Of a DNA stretch of 64,000 nt, positions 8,324 through 19,138 are shown piece after piece; the stretch's first letter is position 1, and every line of letters starts with the position of its first letter. Source of the DNA: Luteitalea sp. TBR-22 (GTDB taxonomy: Bacteria > Acidobacteriota > Vicinamibacteria > Vicinamibacterales > Vicinamibacteraceae); NCBI RefSeq assembly GCF_016865485.1, contig NZ_AP024452.1, positions 1,386,501-1,450,500 on the forward strand, in the 5' to 3' direction. Under the pieces are notes generated by a model. The model was not told the DNA's origin, made no database searches, and saw only the letters and a program-made list of their open reading frames with translations. Made by a program: the position numbers and the translations under genes.

Positions 8324-10120
8324 ATGCAGATCGGCACGATCGTTCGGGTGTTCGTCGCGCTGGCCGTCGCGACATCGGCGTTCGCGCAGGGCGGTCCGCA
8401 GTCGCCGCGTATCCAGATGCCCCGGCCGGGGACGCCGATGCCGCCGCGCGACACGAGCGCGCGGCCGACGGCGCAAGAAGAGGTCGGCACCGCGCGCCTC
8501 AGTGGCCGGGTGACCGCGGCCGACTCCGGCCAGCCCCTGCGGAGGGCCACCGTGTCGGCCCTGCCCACGCGCCAGCCCGAGGCGAACCGTCGGGGCGGGT
8601 TTCCGGGGCCGCCCCGCGTCTACTCGGCGCGCACCGACGAGGAGGGGCGGTTCACGATCACGGCCGTTCCTGCCGGTGAGTACAGCGTCACGGCGCGGCG
8701 TTCAGGCTACGTCGACCAGCAGTACGGACAGGCGACGTCCAACGCGCCCGGGCGCATGGTGAGCGTGACCGACGGCGCGACCGTGGGGCCGCTCGACTTC
8801 CGCCTGCAGCGCGGCGGCGTCATCACCGGGCGCGTCATCGACGAGGGCGGCGAACCGGCCGAACGCGCGCAGGTGCGCGTCCTGCGGGCCCAGCGGCTGG
8901 CCGGTCAGGTGCGCTACGTGCCCGCGGGGGCTGGCGACAGCACCGACGACCTCGGGCAGTACCGCATCTTCGGCCTCGCACCGGGCGAGTACCTCGTGAT
9001 GGCCGAGCCCGGCGACCGACGCCCCTTCTTCATGGCGACGCCCGCCGTCCAGGGGGCCGAGACGGACGCCATCCCGACCTACGGGCCTGGCACCGTCAAC
9101 CCCGCCGAGGCCATGAAGGTACAGGTGCAGGCCGGCGTCGAGGCGGCCATGGACATCCAGTTGGTGACCGCCAAGGTCGCGACCATCCGGGGCCAGGTGC
9201 TCACCTCGAAAGGGCAGCCCCTCGAAGGCGGGTTCGTGCGGATGCAGCCGCAGGGCGCCGTCTTCGTCGGCGGCATGGGCCAGGGTGGTCCCATCCGTCA
9301 GGGCGGGCAGTACGAAGTCGCCGGCGTGCCGCCGGGGACCTACACCCTGATGGTCGAACAGATGATGCGCGGCGGACCGGACGGCCCGGATGAGGACGGC
9401 CCACCGCCCGAGGGCGCGATGCAGACGGTCACCGTCGAGGGCGAGGATCTCGTCGTGCCCCTGACCACGAGCCCCGGATCCACGGCGCGCGGGCGCGTGA
9501 TCGTCGAGGGCGGCGATCCGTCGGCGCTCGCCGACCGCACGCTGCGGATCTCCGGCGTGCCGACGCAGCCGATCGTCATGTTCGGATCGATGGTGCGGGG
9601 ACGGGTCGCGCCGGACCTGTCGTTCACGGCGACGGGCCTCCGCGGTTCCCTCACCCTTGCCCTCAACGGGCTGCCGGACGGGTGGTGGGTGAAGGACGTG
9701 CGCATCGGCGGCCAGCCGGCGCTCGCCGGCTTCGACTTCGGGAACGGGCGGTCGATCGGCGGCGTGGAGATCGTCGTGAGCGGATCGCCATCGGGGCTGA
9801 CGGGCACGGTCACGCTGCCCACCGGCGGCAAGGCCGACGACTACGCCGTGGTCGTCTTCCCCGAAGACGAGCAGCGGTGGGAGCAGGTCGGCATGATGAG
9901 GGGCCAGGCGCAGGTGGTGCGTCCTGGGCTCGACGGCGCGTTCAAGGTGCCGGTGCTCAGGCCGGGCAGCTACTACGTGCTGGCCGTGCCGGCCACGCAG
10001 GCCGACTGGAGCGTCATGGGCGACCCCGATCACCTGCGCACGCTGGCGGGACGGGCGCGCACCGTCGAGGTGAAGGAGGGGCAACTCACGCCGGTCACGC
10101 TGACGCTGGTGGAGCGCTGA
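8324..10120 (+). CDS. exported protein with carboxypeptidase-regulatory-like repeats
   Basis: About 598 residues. A signal peptide (MQIGTIVRVFVALAVATSAFA) is followed by a Pro/Arg-rich linker and several beta-sandwich units of the carboxypeptidase regulatory-like/prealbumin type: LSGRVTAADSGQPLRRATV ending in AGEYSVTARR; ITGRVIDEGGEPAERAQV ending in PGEYLVMAEP; and IRGQVLTSKGQPLEGGFV ending in PGTYTLMVEQ. Such modules are common in surface proteins of Acidobacteriota. No catalytic domain is seen. ATG 8324 is preferred over GTG 8309 because the signal peptide begins there. The heptamer array sits just upstream and could affect its expression. Confidence 0.8.
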   Translation: MQIGTIVRVFVALAVATSAFAQGGPQSPRIQMPRPGTPMPPRDTSARPTAQEEVGTARLSGRVTAADSGQPLRRATVSALPTRQPEANRRGGFPGPPRVYSARTDEEGRFTITAVPAGEYSVTARRSGYVDQQYGQATSNAPGRMVSVTDGATVGPLDFRLQRGGVITGRVIDEGGEPAERAQVRVLRAQRLAGQVRYVPAGAGDSTDDLGQYRIFGLAPGEYLVMAEPGDRRPFFMATPAVQGAETDAIPTYGPGTVNPAEAMKVQVQAGVEAAMDIQLVTAKVATIRGQVLTSKGQPLEGGFVRMQPQGAVFVGGMGQGGPIRQGGQYEVAGVPPGTYTLMVEQMMRGGPDGPDEDGPPPEGAMQTVTVEGEDLVVPLTTSPGSTARGRVIVEGGDPSALADRTLRISGVPTQPIVMFGSMVRGRVAPDLSFTATGLRGSLTLALNGLPDGWWVKDVRIGGQPALAGFDFGNGRSIGGVEIVVSGSPSGLTGTVTLPTGGKADDYAVVVFPEDEQRWEQVGMMRGQAQVVRPGLDGAFKVPVLRPGSYYVLAVPATQADWSVMGDPDHLRTLAGRARTVEVKEGQLTPVTLTLVER

Positions 10121-10163
10121 GCCTGTTTGCCGCGCGCCTGCACATTCGGGGGCAGGAGGGATC

Positions 10164-10892
10164 ATGTCCGTCACCGCCACTGCCGTCCCCGTCGCCCCCG
10201 TCGCACCGCAGGCCGCTCCCGCGCCGACCGCCGCGCATGCGCGCCAGAACGACAGCGCGCTCGCCTCGCTCGAGAAGCGCATCCTGGTGGCGATCGCCCG
10301 GCGGCTCCCGCGGGCGATCGGCCCCGACCACCTCACCGGCCTCGGCCTGCTCTCGATGCTCGGCGTCGGCGCCGCCTTCGCGGCCTCGTCGGTCGAGCCT
10401 CGCCTCCTGTACCTCGTGCCCGTCCTGCTCGCCCTCAACTGGTTCGGCGACAGCCTCGACGGCACCGTCGCCCGCGTCCGCGACGAGCAGCGCCCGCGCT
10501 ACGGTTACTACGTGGATCACGTGGTGGACATCTTCGGGGCCGTGGCGCTGTTCTCGGGGCTGGCCCTGTCGGGCGCGATGCAGCCGGTGATCGCGCTCTC
10601 GCTGCTGGTGGCCTACGTCGCGGCGATGGCCGAGGTGTTCCTCGCCACGCACGTCACGCACGTGTTCCGCCTGGCCTCCTTCGGCTTCGGCCCGACGGAA
10701 CTGCGCATCGTCCTCGCTGCCGGCGCGATCGCGCTCGTCGGGCGTCCGACGGTGGCGGTGCCGCTCGTCGGCCGGGTGCCGCTGTTCGACGTTGGCGGCC
10801 TCATCGCGGCGCTCGGCATCGCCACCGCCTTCGTCGCATCGGCGATCAGGATCGCGCGCCAGCTCGCACGAGAGGAGCAGGTGCGCCGGTGA
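10164..10892 (+). CDS. CDP-alcohol phosphatidyltransferase family membrane protein
   Basis: 242 residues with several membrane helices. The signature D-G-x2-A-R-x9-G-x3-D-x3-D is complete: DGTVAR, then G, YYVD, HVVD. It binds CDP-diacylglycerol or another CDP-alcohol and two metal ions, and transfers the phospho-alcohol headgroup. The actual substrates are not visible. A good ribosome binding site (ggcaggaggg) precedes ATG 10164. It overlaps the next gene by 4 bases (GTGA), so it is co-translated with a GtrA-like protein, which hints at a role in lipid-linked glycan or phospholipid assembly. Confidence 0.88.
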   Translation: MSVTATAVPVAPVAPQAAPAPTAAHARQNDSALASLEKRILVAIARRLPRAIGPDHLTGLGLLSMLGVGAAFAASSVEPRLLYLVPVLLALNWFGDSLDGTVARVRDEQRPRYGYYVDHVVDIFGAVALFSGLALSGAMQPVIALSLLVAYVAAMAEVFLATHVTHVFRLASFGFGPTELRIVLAAGAIALVGRPTVAVPLVGRVPLFDVGGLIAALGIATAFVASAIRIARQLAREEQVRR

Positions 10893-12154
10893 TCCTCCAT
10901 GCTGTCCCCGGTCCATCGCCGACTCCCGGCCGAGGCCGGCAGCGACGGTCGGACTCGACCACCCGCCTGTCGCGATTCGTCGCCGTCGGCGGGCTCGGCT
11001 TCGCGGTGCAGATGACGGCGGCGACGCTGTTGCTGGCCTCCGGCGTTGCCCCGCTGCTGGCCACGCTGCTGGCGATCGAGGCCGCGATCATCCACAACCA
11101 CGCATGGCATCGGCGGTGGGCCTGGAAGGACCGGGCGTCCAGCGTGGCGTGGATCACCTCCTTCACGCGCGCCCACCTCGGCGCCGGCGGCACGTCGCTG
11201 GTGGTGGGCGTGGGCACGGTGGCGGCGCTCTCGAACGTGCTGTCACCGATTGCTGCGCAAGTCGTCGCCGTGGGGCTCTGCGCGGTGCTGAACTACTGGC
11301 TGGCTGACCGCTTCGTGTTCCGCGCCGGCGCAGGCCGCCGCGTCGCCGCGGCGTCCGTTGCCGGCGCGAGGCGGATGCCGGTGACGTTCTTCGCACTGGC
11401 CATGCTGCTCGCCCTGCCCGTCGCCGCGCGCGCCGATGCCCCCTCACCAGCGGCGCTGCAATCGTGGGAGCGCTACGCTGCCGCCCTGTCGAGGGCCCGC
11501 GAGGCCGACCTGTCGCGCGGCGTCCCGGCCTGGGCGACCGACGACGACCCGCGGGGCACGGCGGTGCTGGCGGCACTGCGCCGTGGCGAGGTGCACGTCA
11601 CGGGCCGCACCCTGCGCGGCATCGACGTCGACGACGCGACGCTGGAACACTGGCAGGGCAGCGTGTTGCTGCGCGGTGCGACGATCGCGGCGATCGCCGA
11701 GCGCCTGCGTCATCCCGAGCGCCACCCGACCCCGCGCGACGTGCTGGCACTCAAGGTGTCCAACTGGTCGGAGCAGGGCCACGACGTGTACCTGCGGCTG
11801 ACGCGCTCGATGCTGGTGACCGCCACGTACGACACGTGGCACCGGGTGCGTCATCGAGAGGTCGATCCGGACCGGGTCGAGAGCGTGAGCGTGTCGACGC
11901 GCATCGAGGAACTCCACGACGCCGGCACGCCGAAGGAACGGCGCGTCCCGTTGAGCGAAAGCCGCGGCTTCCTGTGGCGCATGCAGTCGATCTGGCGGTT
12001 CACGGCGACCGGCGACGGCGTGATCGTGACCTGCGAGTCGATCACCCTGAGCCGCCCCGTGCCGTTCGGCCTCGGCCTGGTGTCGCGGCCGATCATCACG
12101 CGGGTCGCCCGTGAGTCGATGACGACGGCGGTCCGCGCGTGGCTGAAGCGGTAG
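10889..12154 (+). CDS. GtrA-like membrane domain fused to an exported lipid-binding-like domain
   Basis: 421 residues from GTG 10889. Residues ~25-145 match the GtrA/DPMS flippase-like family (four helices; LSRFVAVGGLGFAVQMTAAT, then NHAWHRRWAWKD and LNYWLADRFVF). At residue ~163 a second, signal-peptide-like segment begins (MPVTFFALAMLLALPVAARA), followed by ~240 soluble residues with no catalytic motif; the ending (WRFTATGDGVIVTCESITLS) looks START/SRPBCC-like, a weak call. No stop separates the halves. An internal ATG at 11375 could start a separate exported protein, so either a fusion or two nested products is possible. The start overlaps the phosphatidyltransferase stop. Confidence 0.75.
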   Translation: MILHAVPGPSPTPGRGRQRRSDSTTRLSRFVAVGGLGFAVQMTAATLLLASGVAPLLATLLAIEAAIIHNHAWHRRWAWKDRASSVAWITSFTRAHLGAGGTSLVVGVGTVAALSNVLSPIAAQVVAVGLCAVLNYWLADRFVFRAGAGRRVAAASVAGARRMPVTFFALAMLLALPVAARADAPSPAALQSWERYAAALSRAREADLSRGVPAWATDDDPRGTAVLAALRRGEVHVTGRTLRGIDVDDATLEHWQGSVLLRGATIAAIAERLRHPERHPTPRDVLALKVSNWSEQGHDVYLRLTRSMLVTATYDTWHRVRHREVDPDRVESVSVSTRIEELHDAGTPKERRVPLSESRGFLWRMQSIWRFTATGDGVIVTCESITLSRPVPFGLGLVSRPIITRVARESMTTAVRAWLKR

Positions 12155-12208
12155 GGCTGACCGCTTACGGCTCAGGGCTCAGGGCCAAGGCCAAAGCCAG
12201 GGGTAGGC

Positions 12209-12224
12209 GTCGCCCTTGGGCGAC
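12209..12224. terminator. short perfect hairpin between convergent genes
   Basis: gtcgccc-tt-gggcgac, a perfect 7-bp stem with a 2-base loop, in the 100-base gap between convergent genes. There is no T-run on either side, so an intrinsic terminator is possible but not typical. Tandem ggctcaggg and ccaaggccaaagcc micro-repeats precede it at about 12168-12199. Confidence 0.4.
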
Positions 12225-12255
12225 CCGTCCGACGGCCGATTGACGAAGGCCGTGT

Positions 12256-12639
12256 TCAGAACAGGCGCCCGAGCGCCTGGCCGACCCACACGGCCAGCAG
12301 GCCCGCGACGAGGCTGATTCCGACGTTGCCGAGGGCCGCCGGCACGTGTCCGCCCTGCAGCAGCGCCAGCGTCTCGTTCTCGAACGTGGAGAACGTCGTG
12401 AAGGCGCCGAGCACGCCCACTGCGCCGAACGTGCGCAGGCCGGGCGCGAGGTGCGGGCGCGAGGCCACGTACCCGGTCAGCAGGCCCAGCACGAAGCAGC
12501 CCGCGACGTTCACGACGATGGTGCCCATCGGCAAGGGGCCCGGCCAGCGCGCCGCGATCGTCGTCGAAAGCACCGCGCGCGCCACGGCGCCGAGCGCGCC
12601 GCCGAGCGCCACGAGCCACAGGGAAGTCATGGGCCGCAT
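12256..12639 (-). CDS. crcB: fluoride exporter CrcB/FluC
   Basis: 127 residues with four helices, the standard size. Family motifs: VALGGALGAVARA in helix 1, GTIVVNVAGCFVLG in helix 2, and GAFTTFSTFENE with the phenylalanine box in helix 3. It forms dual-topology dimers that let fluoride leave the cytoplasm. Met1 (12639) and Met4 (12630) are both plausible starts, and neither has a clear ribosome binding site. No fluoride riboswitch consensus was found in the ~70 bases upstream. It diverges from the S41 protease gene. Confidence 0.93.
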   Translation of the reverse strand: MRPMTSLWLVALGGALGAVARAVLSTTIAARWPGPLPMGTIVVNVAGCFVLGLLTGYVASRPHLAPGLRTFGAVGVLGAFTTFSTFENETLALLQGGHVPAALGNVGISLVAGLLAVWVGQALGRLF

Positions 12640-12708
12640 GATACGCGGCGTGCTACCTTCGAACGGCTGGCGCTCCGACGTTACGGCGCCCTGCTGGAGG
12701 AAGTCCGC

Positions 12709-14010
12709 ATGCGTCGCTTCGCTCGTGCTGCAGCCGCGGCCCTGGTCGCCGTCTTGCTGCCGGCCTCGTCGGTCGTCGCGCAGAACCTGGCCAACTGCAG
12801 CACGTCGAGCCAGAACCGCTACGTCTACGACGTGATGCGCGACATCTACCTGTGGGACACCGAACTGCCCACGGTCAACCCAGCCTCGTTCGGCTCACCC
12901 GAGGCCCTGCTCGAGGCCGTCCGCTACAGGCCGCTCGATTCGTATTTCAGCTACGTCACCTCGCGCGCCGCCAGCAACGCGTTCTACTCGGAGAGCCAGT
13001 TCGTCGGCTTCGGCTTCGGCAATGCGTACGACGGCCTCGGGCTGCGGATCCTCCAGGTGTTCCCGGACAGCCCGGCGGCCGAGACCGGCATGCGTCGAGG
13101 CGACCGCATCACCACCATCAGCGGCCAGAGCGTCGCCGCCCTCGCGGCGACCAACCAGCTCGGACAGGCGCTCGGCCCGTCCACCGAGGGCTACCGCATC
13201 ACGTTCCGCTACGAGCGCCCGGACGGCAGCGTCGTGGACAGCGAGATGACCAAGCGGCCCGTCACCATCCCCACGGTGTCCGAACTCTCGGTGGTCGACG
13301 TCGACGGCAAGCGCATCGGCTACATGCTGTTCCGCAATTTCGTGACGCCGTCGCGCGACGCCCTCGACTCGGCGTTCAACGCGCTCCGCGACGTCGGCGC
13401 CACCGAACTGGTGCTCGACCTGCGCTACAACGGCGGCGGGCTCGTGACGATTGCGCAGCACCTCGGCAGCCTGATCGGCGGCTCGCGCACCGAGGGACAG
13501 ATCTTCGTGCAGTACGTGCACAACGCGCGCAACACCTCCTACAACCGGAACCTGGACTTCGAGGCCAGGCCCAACGCCCTGAACCTGCAGCGGCTCGTGG
13601 TGATCACCAGCGACGCGACGGCATCGGCCAGCGAGTCGATCATCAACTCGCTGCGCCCCTTCATCCCGGTCGTGACGGTGGGGACGGCGACCTACGGCAA
13701 GCCGGTGGGGCAGTACACCGTCGAGTTCTGCGACAAGGCGCTGTTCCCGGTGTCGTTCTCGGTGAAGAACGCGCGCGGCGAGGGCGACTACTTCGGCGGC
13801 ATCCCGGCCGATTGCCAGGCGCCCGACGACGCGGACCACCAGCTCGGGGATCCGGCCGAGGCCTCGCTGGCCGAGGCGCTCACGGTGATGCGCACCGGCC
13901 GCTGCTCGGCGCCACCCGTGGCGGCCGCGCCGGAAGCGCGGCGCGAGACGACGAAGATCGATCAGGGGCTGAAGCGCACGCCGCTCGACGTGCTCATCAA
14001 CGCGCACTGA
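12709..14010 (+). CDS. exported S41-family (C-terminal processing) peptidase with PDZ domain
   Basis: 433 residues with a signal peptide (MRRFARAAAAALVAVLLPAS, cleaved near VVAQ). A PDZ domain (FGNAYDGLGLRILQVFPDSP, AAETGMRRGDRITTISG) precedes the tail-specific protease core: LVLDLRYNGGG and the catalytic TASASE, with Ser306, followed 25 residues later by Lys331 in TYGKPVG. This serine-lysine spacing equals that of E. coli Tsp, so it should be active. It would degrade or process periplasmic proteins. ATG 12709 is supported by ctggaggaag about 7 bases upstream; the frame is open further back but without coding character. Confidence 0.9.
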   Translation: MRRFARAAAAALVAVLLPASSVVAQNLANCSTSSQNRYVYDVMRDIYLWDTELPTVNPASFGSPEALLEAVRYRPLDSYFSYVTSRAASNAFYSESQFVGFGFGNAYDGLGLRILQVFPDSPAAETGMRRGDRITTISGQSVAALAATNQLGQALGPSTEGYRITFRYERPDGSVVDSEMTKRPVTIPTVSELSVVDVDGKRIGYMLFRNFVTPSRDALDSAFNALRDVGATELVLDLRYNGGGLVTIAQHLGSLIGGSRTEGQIFVQYVHNARNTSYNRNLDFEARPNALNLQRLVVITSDATASASESIINSLRPFIPVVTVGTATYGKPVGQYTVEFCDKALFPVSFSVKNARGEGDYFGGIPADCQAPDDADHQLGDPAEASLAEALTVMRTGRCSAPPVAAAPEARRETTKIDQGLKRTPLDVLINAH

Positions 14011-14022
14011 GCCCGGTGTCGC

Positions 14023-14040
14023 CGTCGCGCTTGCGCGACG
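14023..14040. terminator. bidirectional hairpin terminator candidate
   Basis: cgtcgcgc-tt-gcgcgacg forms a perfect 8-bp stem with a 2-base loop. It lies in the 43-base gap between the stop codon of the S41 peptidase gene and that of the convergent nucleoside-hydrolase-like gene. No T-tract follows on either strand. Confidence 0.5.
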
Positions 14041-14053
14041 GTGCACCTGCACG

Positions 14054-15016
14054 CTATTTCACGGGCTTCAGCTTGCCGATGTCGGCCAGGATGCGCGCTT
14101 TCGCGCCGGCGTCGGCGGTGTGGCACCAGGTGACCTTGCGGCCCTCGGTGCCCGTCGACACCCACAGGTGCGACACGCCGCGCTCGTCGCGCGCGAGTGT
14201 GGCCACCGCGGCTTCGCAGCGCACTTCCCCGGGATGCGCGGCGATGTCCACCGCCAGCAGCGCGGGCACGGGGAACGTCGTGCCACCGGCGCGCGCGGTC
14301 ACGGCCGTGAGCCACGCCCGCGCCGAGGACGTCACCATCCGGACCGGGCCCGGCGCCGCGTCGAGCGCGTCGATGTCGGCCGCGCCGAACCCGAGCCCCG
14401 TCCGCGAATCGGCCGGCACCAGCGTGACCGGCACCTCGGCATCGAGCAGCACCCGCAGGCTGCCATCGTCGGCGAGCACGTTGGGATCGGCCGGCAAGGG
14501 CATCGAAGGATCGTCGGGAGCCGCCTGACCCGCGACGATGATCACGCGCTCGAGCCGACGGGCCAGCAGCGGCGAGCGGATCAGCACCGAGGCGAGCGTC
14601 GTCACCGGTCCGACGGCGATCACCGTCATCGGCTCACGATCGAGCGCCTCCTCGAGCAGTTCGGTCGCCTCCGTCGGGGCCTGGCGTTCCTCCGGCCGCG
14701 AGGGGCCGCGCCAGGCACGCAGCAGCGTTTGGTCGAGGCGCGGCAACAGTTCCTGGGCCGCCGGGTAGCCGCGCACGAGGGGCGCGTTGCCGAACGTCAC
14801 CGACACGCCGCGGATCGCGAGACGCCCCGACCCGTACGCCTGCAGCATCGCCAGTGCGTCGCCGGGATCGCGGGCCGGGTCACCGAGCGCCGGGCTGACG
14901 TCGAGCCAGGCGGCGATCCGGCCGTCGGTCAGCGGTGCGGGACCGCGTCGGCAGCCCGCGGCAGCCGCGAGGGCGCACAGCGCCAGCGCGACGACTCCCC
15001 TGCGGGTGGCGGTCAC
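14054..15016 (-). CDS. lipoprotein-like nucleoside hydrolase homologue
   Basis: About 320 residues from GTG 15016. A lipoprotein-type signal (VVALALCALAAAAGC) puts it outside the cytoplasm. The core follows the inosine-uridine nucleoside hydrolase family: a calcium-site region, GVSVTFGN, MTVIAVGPVTTLASVL, ERVIIVAGQ, and LPADPNVLADD. The hallmark DTDPGxDDA is altered to DVSPALGDPARDPGDALA, so the first aspartates are displaced and activity is uncertain. It overlaps by 4 bases the kinase-like gene upstream (15013-16026), which suggests a shared nucleoside or pentose salvage role. Confidence 0.8.
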   Translation of the reverse strand: MTATRRGVVALALCALAAAAGCRRGPAPLTDGRIAAWLDVSPALGDPARDPGDALAMLQAYGSGRLAIRGVSVTFGNAPLVRGYPAAQELLPRLDQTLLRAWRGPSRPEERQAPTEATELLEEALDREPMTVIAVGPVTTLASVLIRSPLLARRLERVIIVAGQAAPDDPSMPLPADPNVLADDGSLRVLLDAEVPVTLVPADSRTGLGFGAADIDALDAAPGPVRMVTSSARAWLTAVTARAGGTTFPVPALLAVDIAAHPGEVRCEAAVATLARDERGVSHLWVSTGTEGRKVTWCHTADAGAKARILADIGKLKPVK

Positions 15017-16026
15017 AGCGGCGCCTCCACGGTCGTGCTCCCCCGCAGCAACTGCCTCGCGTACTCCACTTCGGCTTCCACGCGGTGCGGCGCCGGCTCG
15101 CCAGGCACGGGGTCGGCGCCCAGCCTGCCACGGATGATCTCGAGGCCGGCGCACGCGCTCACCTCCACCAGGTCGAGCGTCGCGCCCCGCCGGTAGCGGT
15201 GAAGCGCACCCGACACGGTCGCGTGCGACTGGCCAGCCAGCAGCAGGTGCGCCACGAAGAACCCGACGTCCAGCGACGCGGGGCCGGCGGTGGCCAGGCC
15301 GGGCGCGAGCACCCGGATGCCGCCGGGGGCCGGCATCCAGCGCGCCGGACGGAAGTCGCCGTGCAGCAGGGTGCCGGTGCCCTCGAGGAACCGCCCGCCG
15401 AGGTCGCGCATCGTCGCCCGCACGTGTACGTCGGTTCGCAGCGCGTCGACCAGCCGAACCAGCCGCGGTACGCGGGTCGCCAGCGCGTCGACGCGCGCCG
15501 CGGCGAAGGGCTCCTCGAACCGCTCGGCGTGGCGTGCCAGGCGCACGCCGTCGGAGCGCAGCGCCCCCAGTTCGTCCTCGCTGCCGGGCACGCCGTGCAG
15601 CGCCACCAGGTACCCGGCCAGGTCGTCGGCGTCGGTCGCCGACAGGGGCTCGCCGTCGTACAGGCCCATCAGGGGCGCAGACCCGCCGAGGTCCTCGAGG
15701 GCGATGACATGGTCGCTGCGATCGACGCCGAGGCAGGTGGGCATGCGCTCGGCCACGGCGGGCCACGGCTGCACGAGGCGGTAGAACTCGCCCTCGACGG
15801 CCAGCCGGTCCGCAGGCGAGGCCGAGTGCCTGCCCTCGTCTCGCGTCCCGGCGCCGGGCTGCCGCAGGATGCGGGTCGTCCCCTCGCTCGTGGTGATGCG
15901 GACCGTGGTTGCGGTCCGGCCGCCGCCGAGGCGGGTGCGGTCGACCACCGTGGCCGTGGCTGGAATCCACCCGCGGACGCGCAGGAAACAGGTCAGTTCT
16001 TCGAGGGAGGCCGTCGCGACGAGCAC
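15013..16026 (-). CDS. APH-fold kinase-like protein resembling 5-methylthioribose kinase
   Basis: 337 residues with a protein-kinase-like/aminoglycoside-phosphotransferase fold. LLHGDFRP is the Brenner-type catalytic loop (HGD kept), and GPASLDVGFFVAHLLLAG resembles the GPxxFDIGxFxxNLL segment of methylthioribose kinase MtnK. The metal-binding DPE block just before it is replaced by LAPGLA, so catalysis may be impaired. It is translationally coupled to a nucleoside hydrolase homologue; that pairing fits nucleoside breakdown followed by pentose phosphorylation, but the altered motifs in both leave the role open. It diverges from the copper operon across a 123-base promoter region. Confidence 0.7.
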   Translation of the reverse strand: MLVATASLEELTCFLRVRGWIPATATVVDRTRLGGGRTATTVRITTSEGTTRILRQPGAGTRDEGRHSASPADRLAVEGEFYRLVQPWPAVAERMPTCLGVDRSDHVIALEDLGGSAPLMGLYDGEPLSATDADDLAGYLVALHGVPGSEDELGALRSDGVRLARHAERFEEPFAAARVDALATRVPRLVRLVDALRTDVHVRATMRDLGGRFLEGTGTLLHGDFRPARWMPAPGGIRVLAPGLATAGPASLDVGFFVAHLLLAGQSHATVSGALHRYRRGATLDLVEVSACAGLEIIRGRLGADPVPGEPAPHRVEAEVEYARQLLRGSTTVEAPL

Positions 16027-16057
16027 CGGACGGCCAGTATGGCAGGGAACGACGCGC

Positions 16058-16063
16058 TATACT
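16058..16063 (+). promoter_or_regulatory. putative -10 element of the copper operon
   Basis: TATACT at 16058-16063, one mismatch from TATAAT, 8 bases before the CsoR-type operator. No convincing -35 hexamer is seen at 17 bp, as expected for an activated or weak promoter. It overlaps a perfect inverted repeat (ggccagtat at 16032-16040, atactggcc at 16059-16067). Confidence 0.5.
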
Positions 16064-16071
16064 GGCCAGGT

Positions 16072-16090
16072 GATACCCACCGGGGGTATC
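16072..16090. promoter_or_regulatory. CsoR-type copper operator
   Basis: gatacccaccgggggtatc is a palindrome with perfect 7-base arms (gataccc/gggtatc). It matches the known CsoR operator pattern TACCC-N5-GGGTA (the Bacillus subtilis copZA site has the same arms). It lies just after the -10 box and 60 bases before copZ. The operon ends with a csoR gene, so autoregulated copper-responsive repression is expected. Confidence 0.8.
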
Positions 16091-16149
16091 GCGCCACCTC
16101 GTCGAGCAGCGGCCCTGAACCCCCGGCCCACTTCCCGGGAGAGCGAACG

Positions 16150-16365
16150 ATGGCGACCACGGCTCTGAAGATCGACGGCATGTCCTGTGGCCACTGCGTC
16201 AAGGCCGTCACGATGGCGCTCCAGGACCTGCCGGGCGTGCAGGTCCGCGACGTGACCGTGGGCCGGGCGGTCATCGACGCCGACGACCACGTCGTCACCC
16301 AGGAGCAGATCGCGCAGGCGATCGACGAGGCCGGCTTCACGCTCGCGGCGGCCGACCCCGCCTGA
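16150..16365 (+). CDS. copZ: copper chaperone, heavy-metal-associated domain
   Basis: 71 residues, a single HMA domain. The metal-binding [11 protein letters not shown] (M-x-C-x2-C) is intact and is followed by the ferredoxin-like beta-alpha-beta core ([19 protein letters not shown]). It carries Cu(I) in the cytoplasm and hands it to the CopA ATPase encoded 22 bases downstream. ATG 16150 has cgggagag upstream. The frame is open for more than 1 kb upstream, but that part is the antisense shadow of the kinase-like gene. Confidence 0.93.
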   Translation: MATTALKIDGMSCGHCVKAVTMALQDLPGVQVRDVTVGRAVIDADDHVVTQEQIAQAIDEAGFTLAAADPA

Positions 16366-16387
16366 ACCGCCGCGCCAGCGGCCTGCG

Positions 16388-18778
<2,391 letters not shown>

Positions 18779-18785
18779 GGTGTCC

Positions 18786-19067
18786 ATGGAGTCGTCTTCA
18801 TCGTCCTCGCCCGACGCCCGTGCGCGCATGCTCGCCCGGCTGCGGCGTATCGAGGGGCAGGTCCGCGGGCTGCAGCGGATGATCGAGGAGGAGCGGCCCT
18901 GCGCCGAGGTGCTCACGCAGGTGGCATCGGCTCAGGAGGCGCTGCGGGCCGTCGGCCGCGAAGTGCTGCGCCAGCACCTCCGCCGGTGCGCGGAGCGCAG
19001 CGCGCAGGGCGCCGACGCCCGCGCCTACGACGAACTCGTCGACCTCATGTACCGGCACATCCGGTAA
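18786..19067 (+). CDS. csoR: copper-sensing repressor CsoR (DUF156 family)
   Basis: 93 residues. The family block RRIEGQVRGLQRMIEE is followed by the copper ligands Cys39, His64 and Cys68, with C-x24-H-x3-C spacing identical to that of Mycobacterium tuberculosis CsoR. It binds the operator when copper-free and is released by Cu(I). ATG 18786 is preferred over GTG 18780. It is the last gene of the copper operon, whose promoter carries the matching palindrome, so the system is autoregulated. Confidence 0.93.
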   Translation: MESSSSSSPDARARMLARLRRIEGQVRGLQRMIEEERPCAEVLTQVASAQEALRAVGREVLRQHLRRCAERSAQGADARAYDELVDLMYRHIR

Positions 19068-19138
19068 GCGGCGAGGCAAGCGACGGGCGCCGACGCCTGT
19101 CGAGCTTCGTTTGCGCGGCGCGCCCCTATCATCGTTTG

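Noticed and set aside
12640-12708. Fluoride riboswitch upstream of crcB
   Set aside because: The conserved GGNGATGG start and the pseudoknot pairing segments are not visible.
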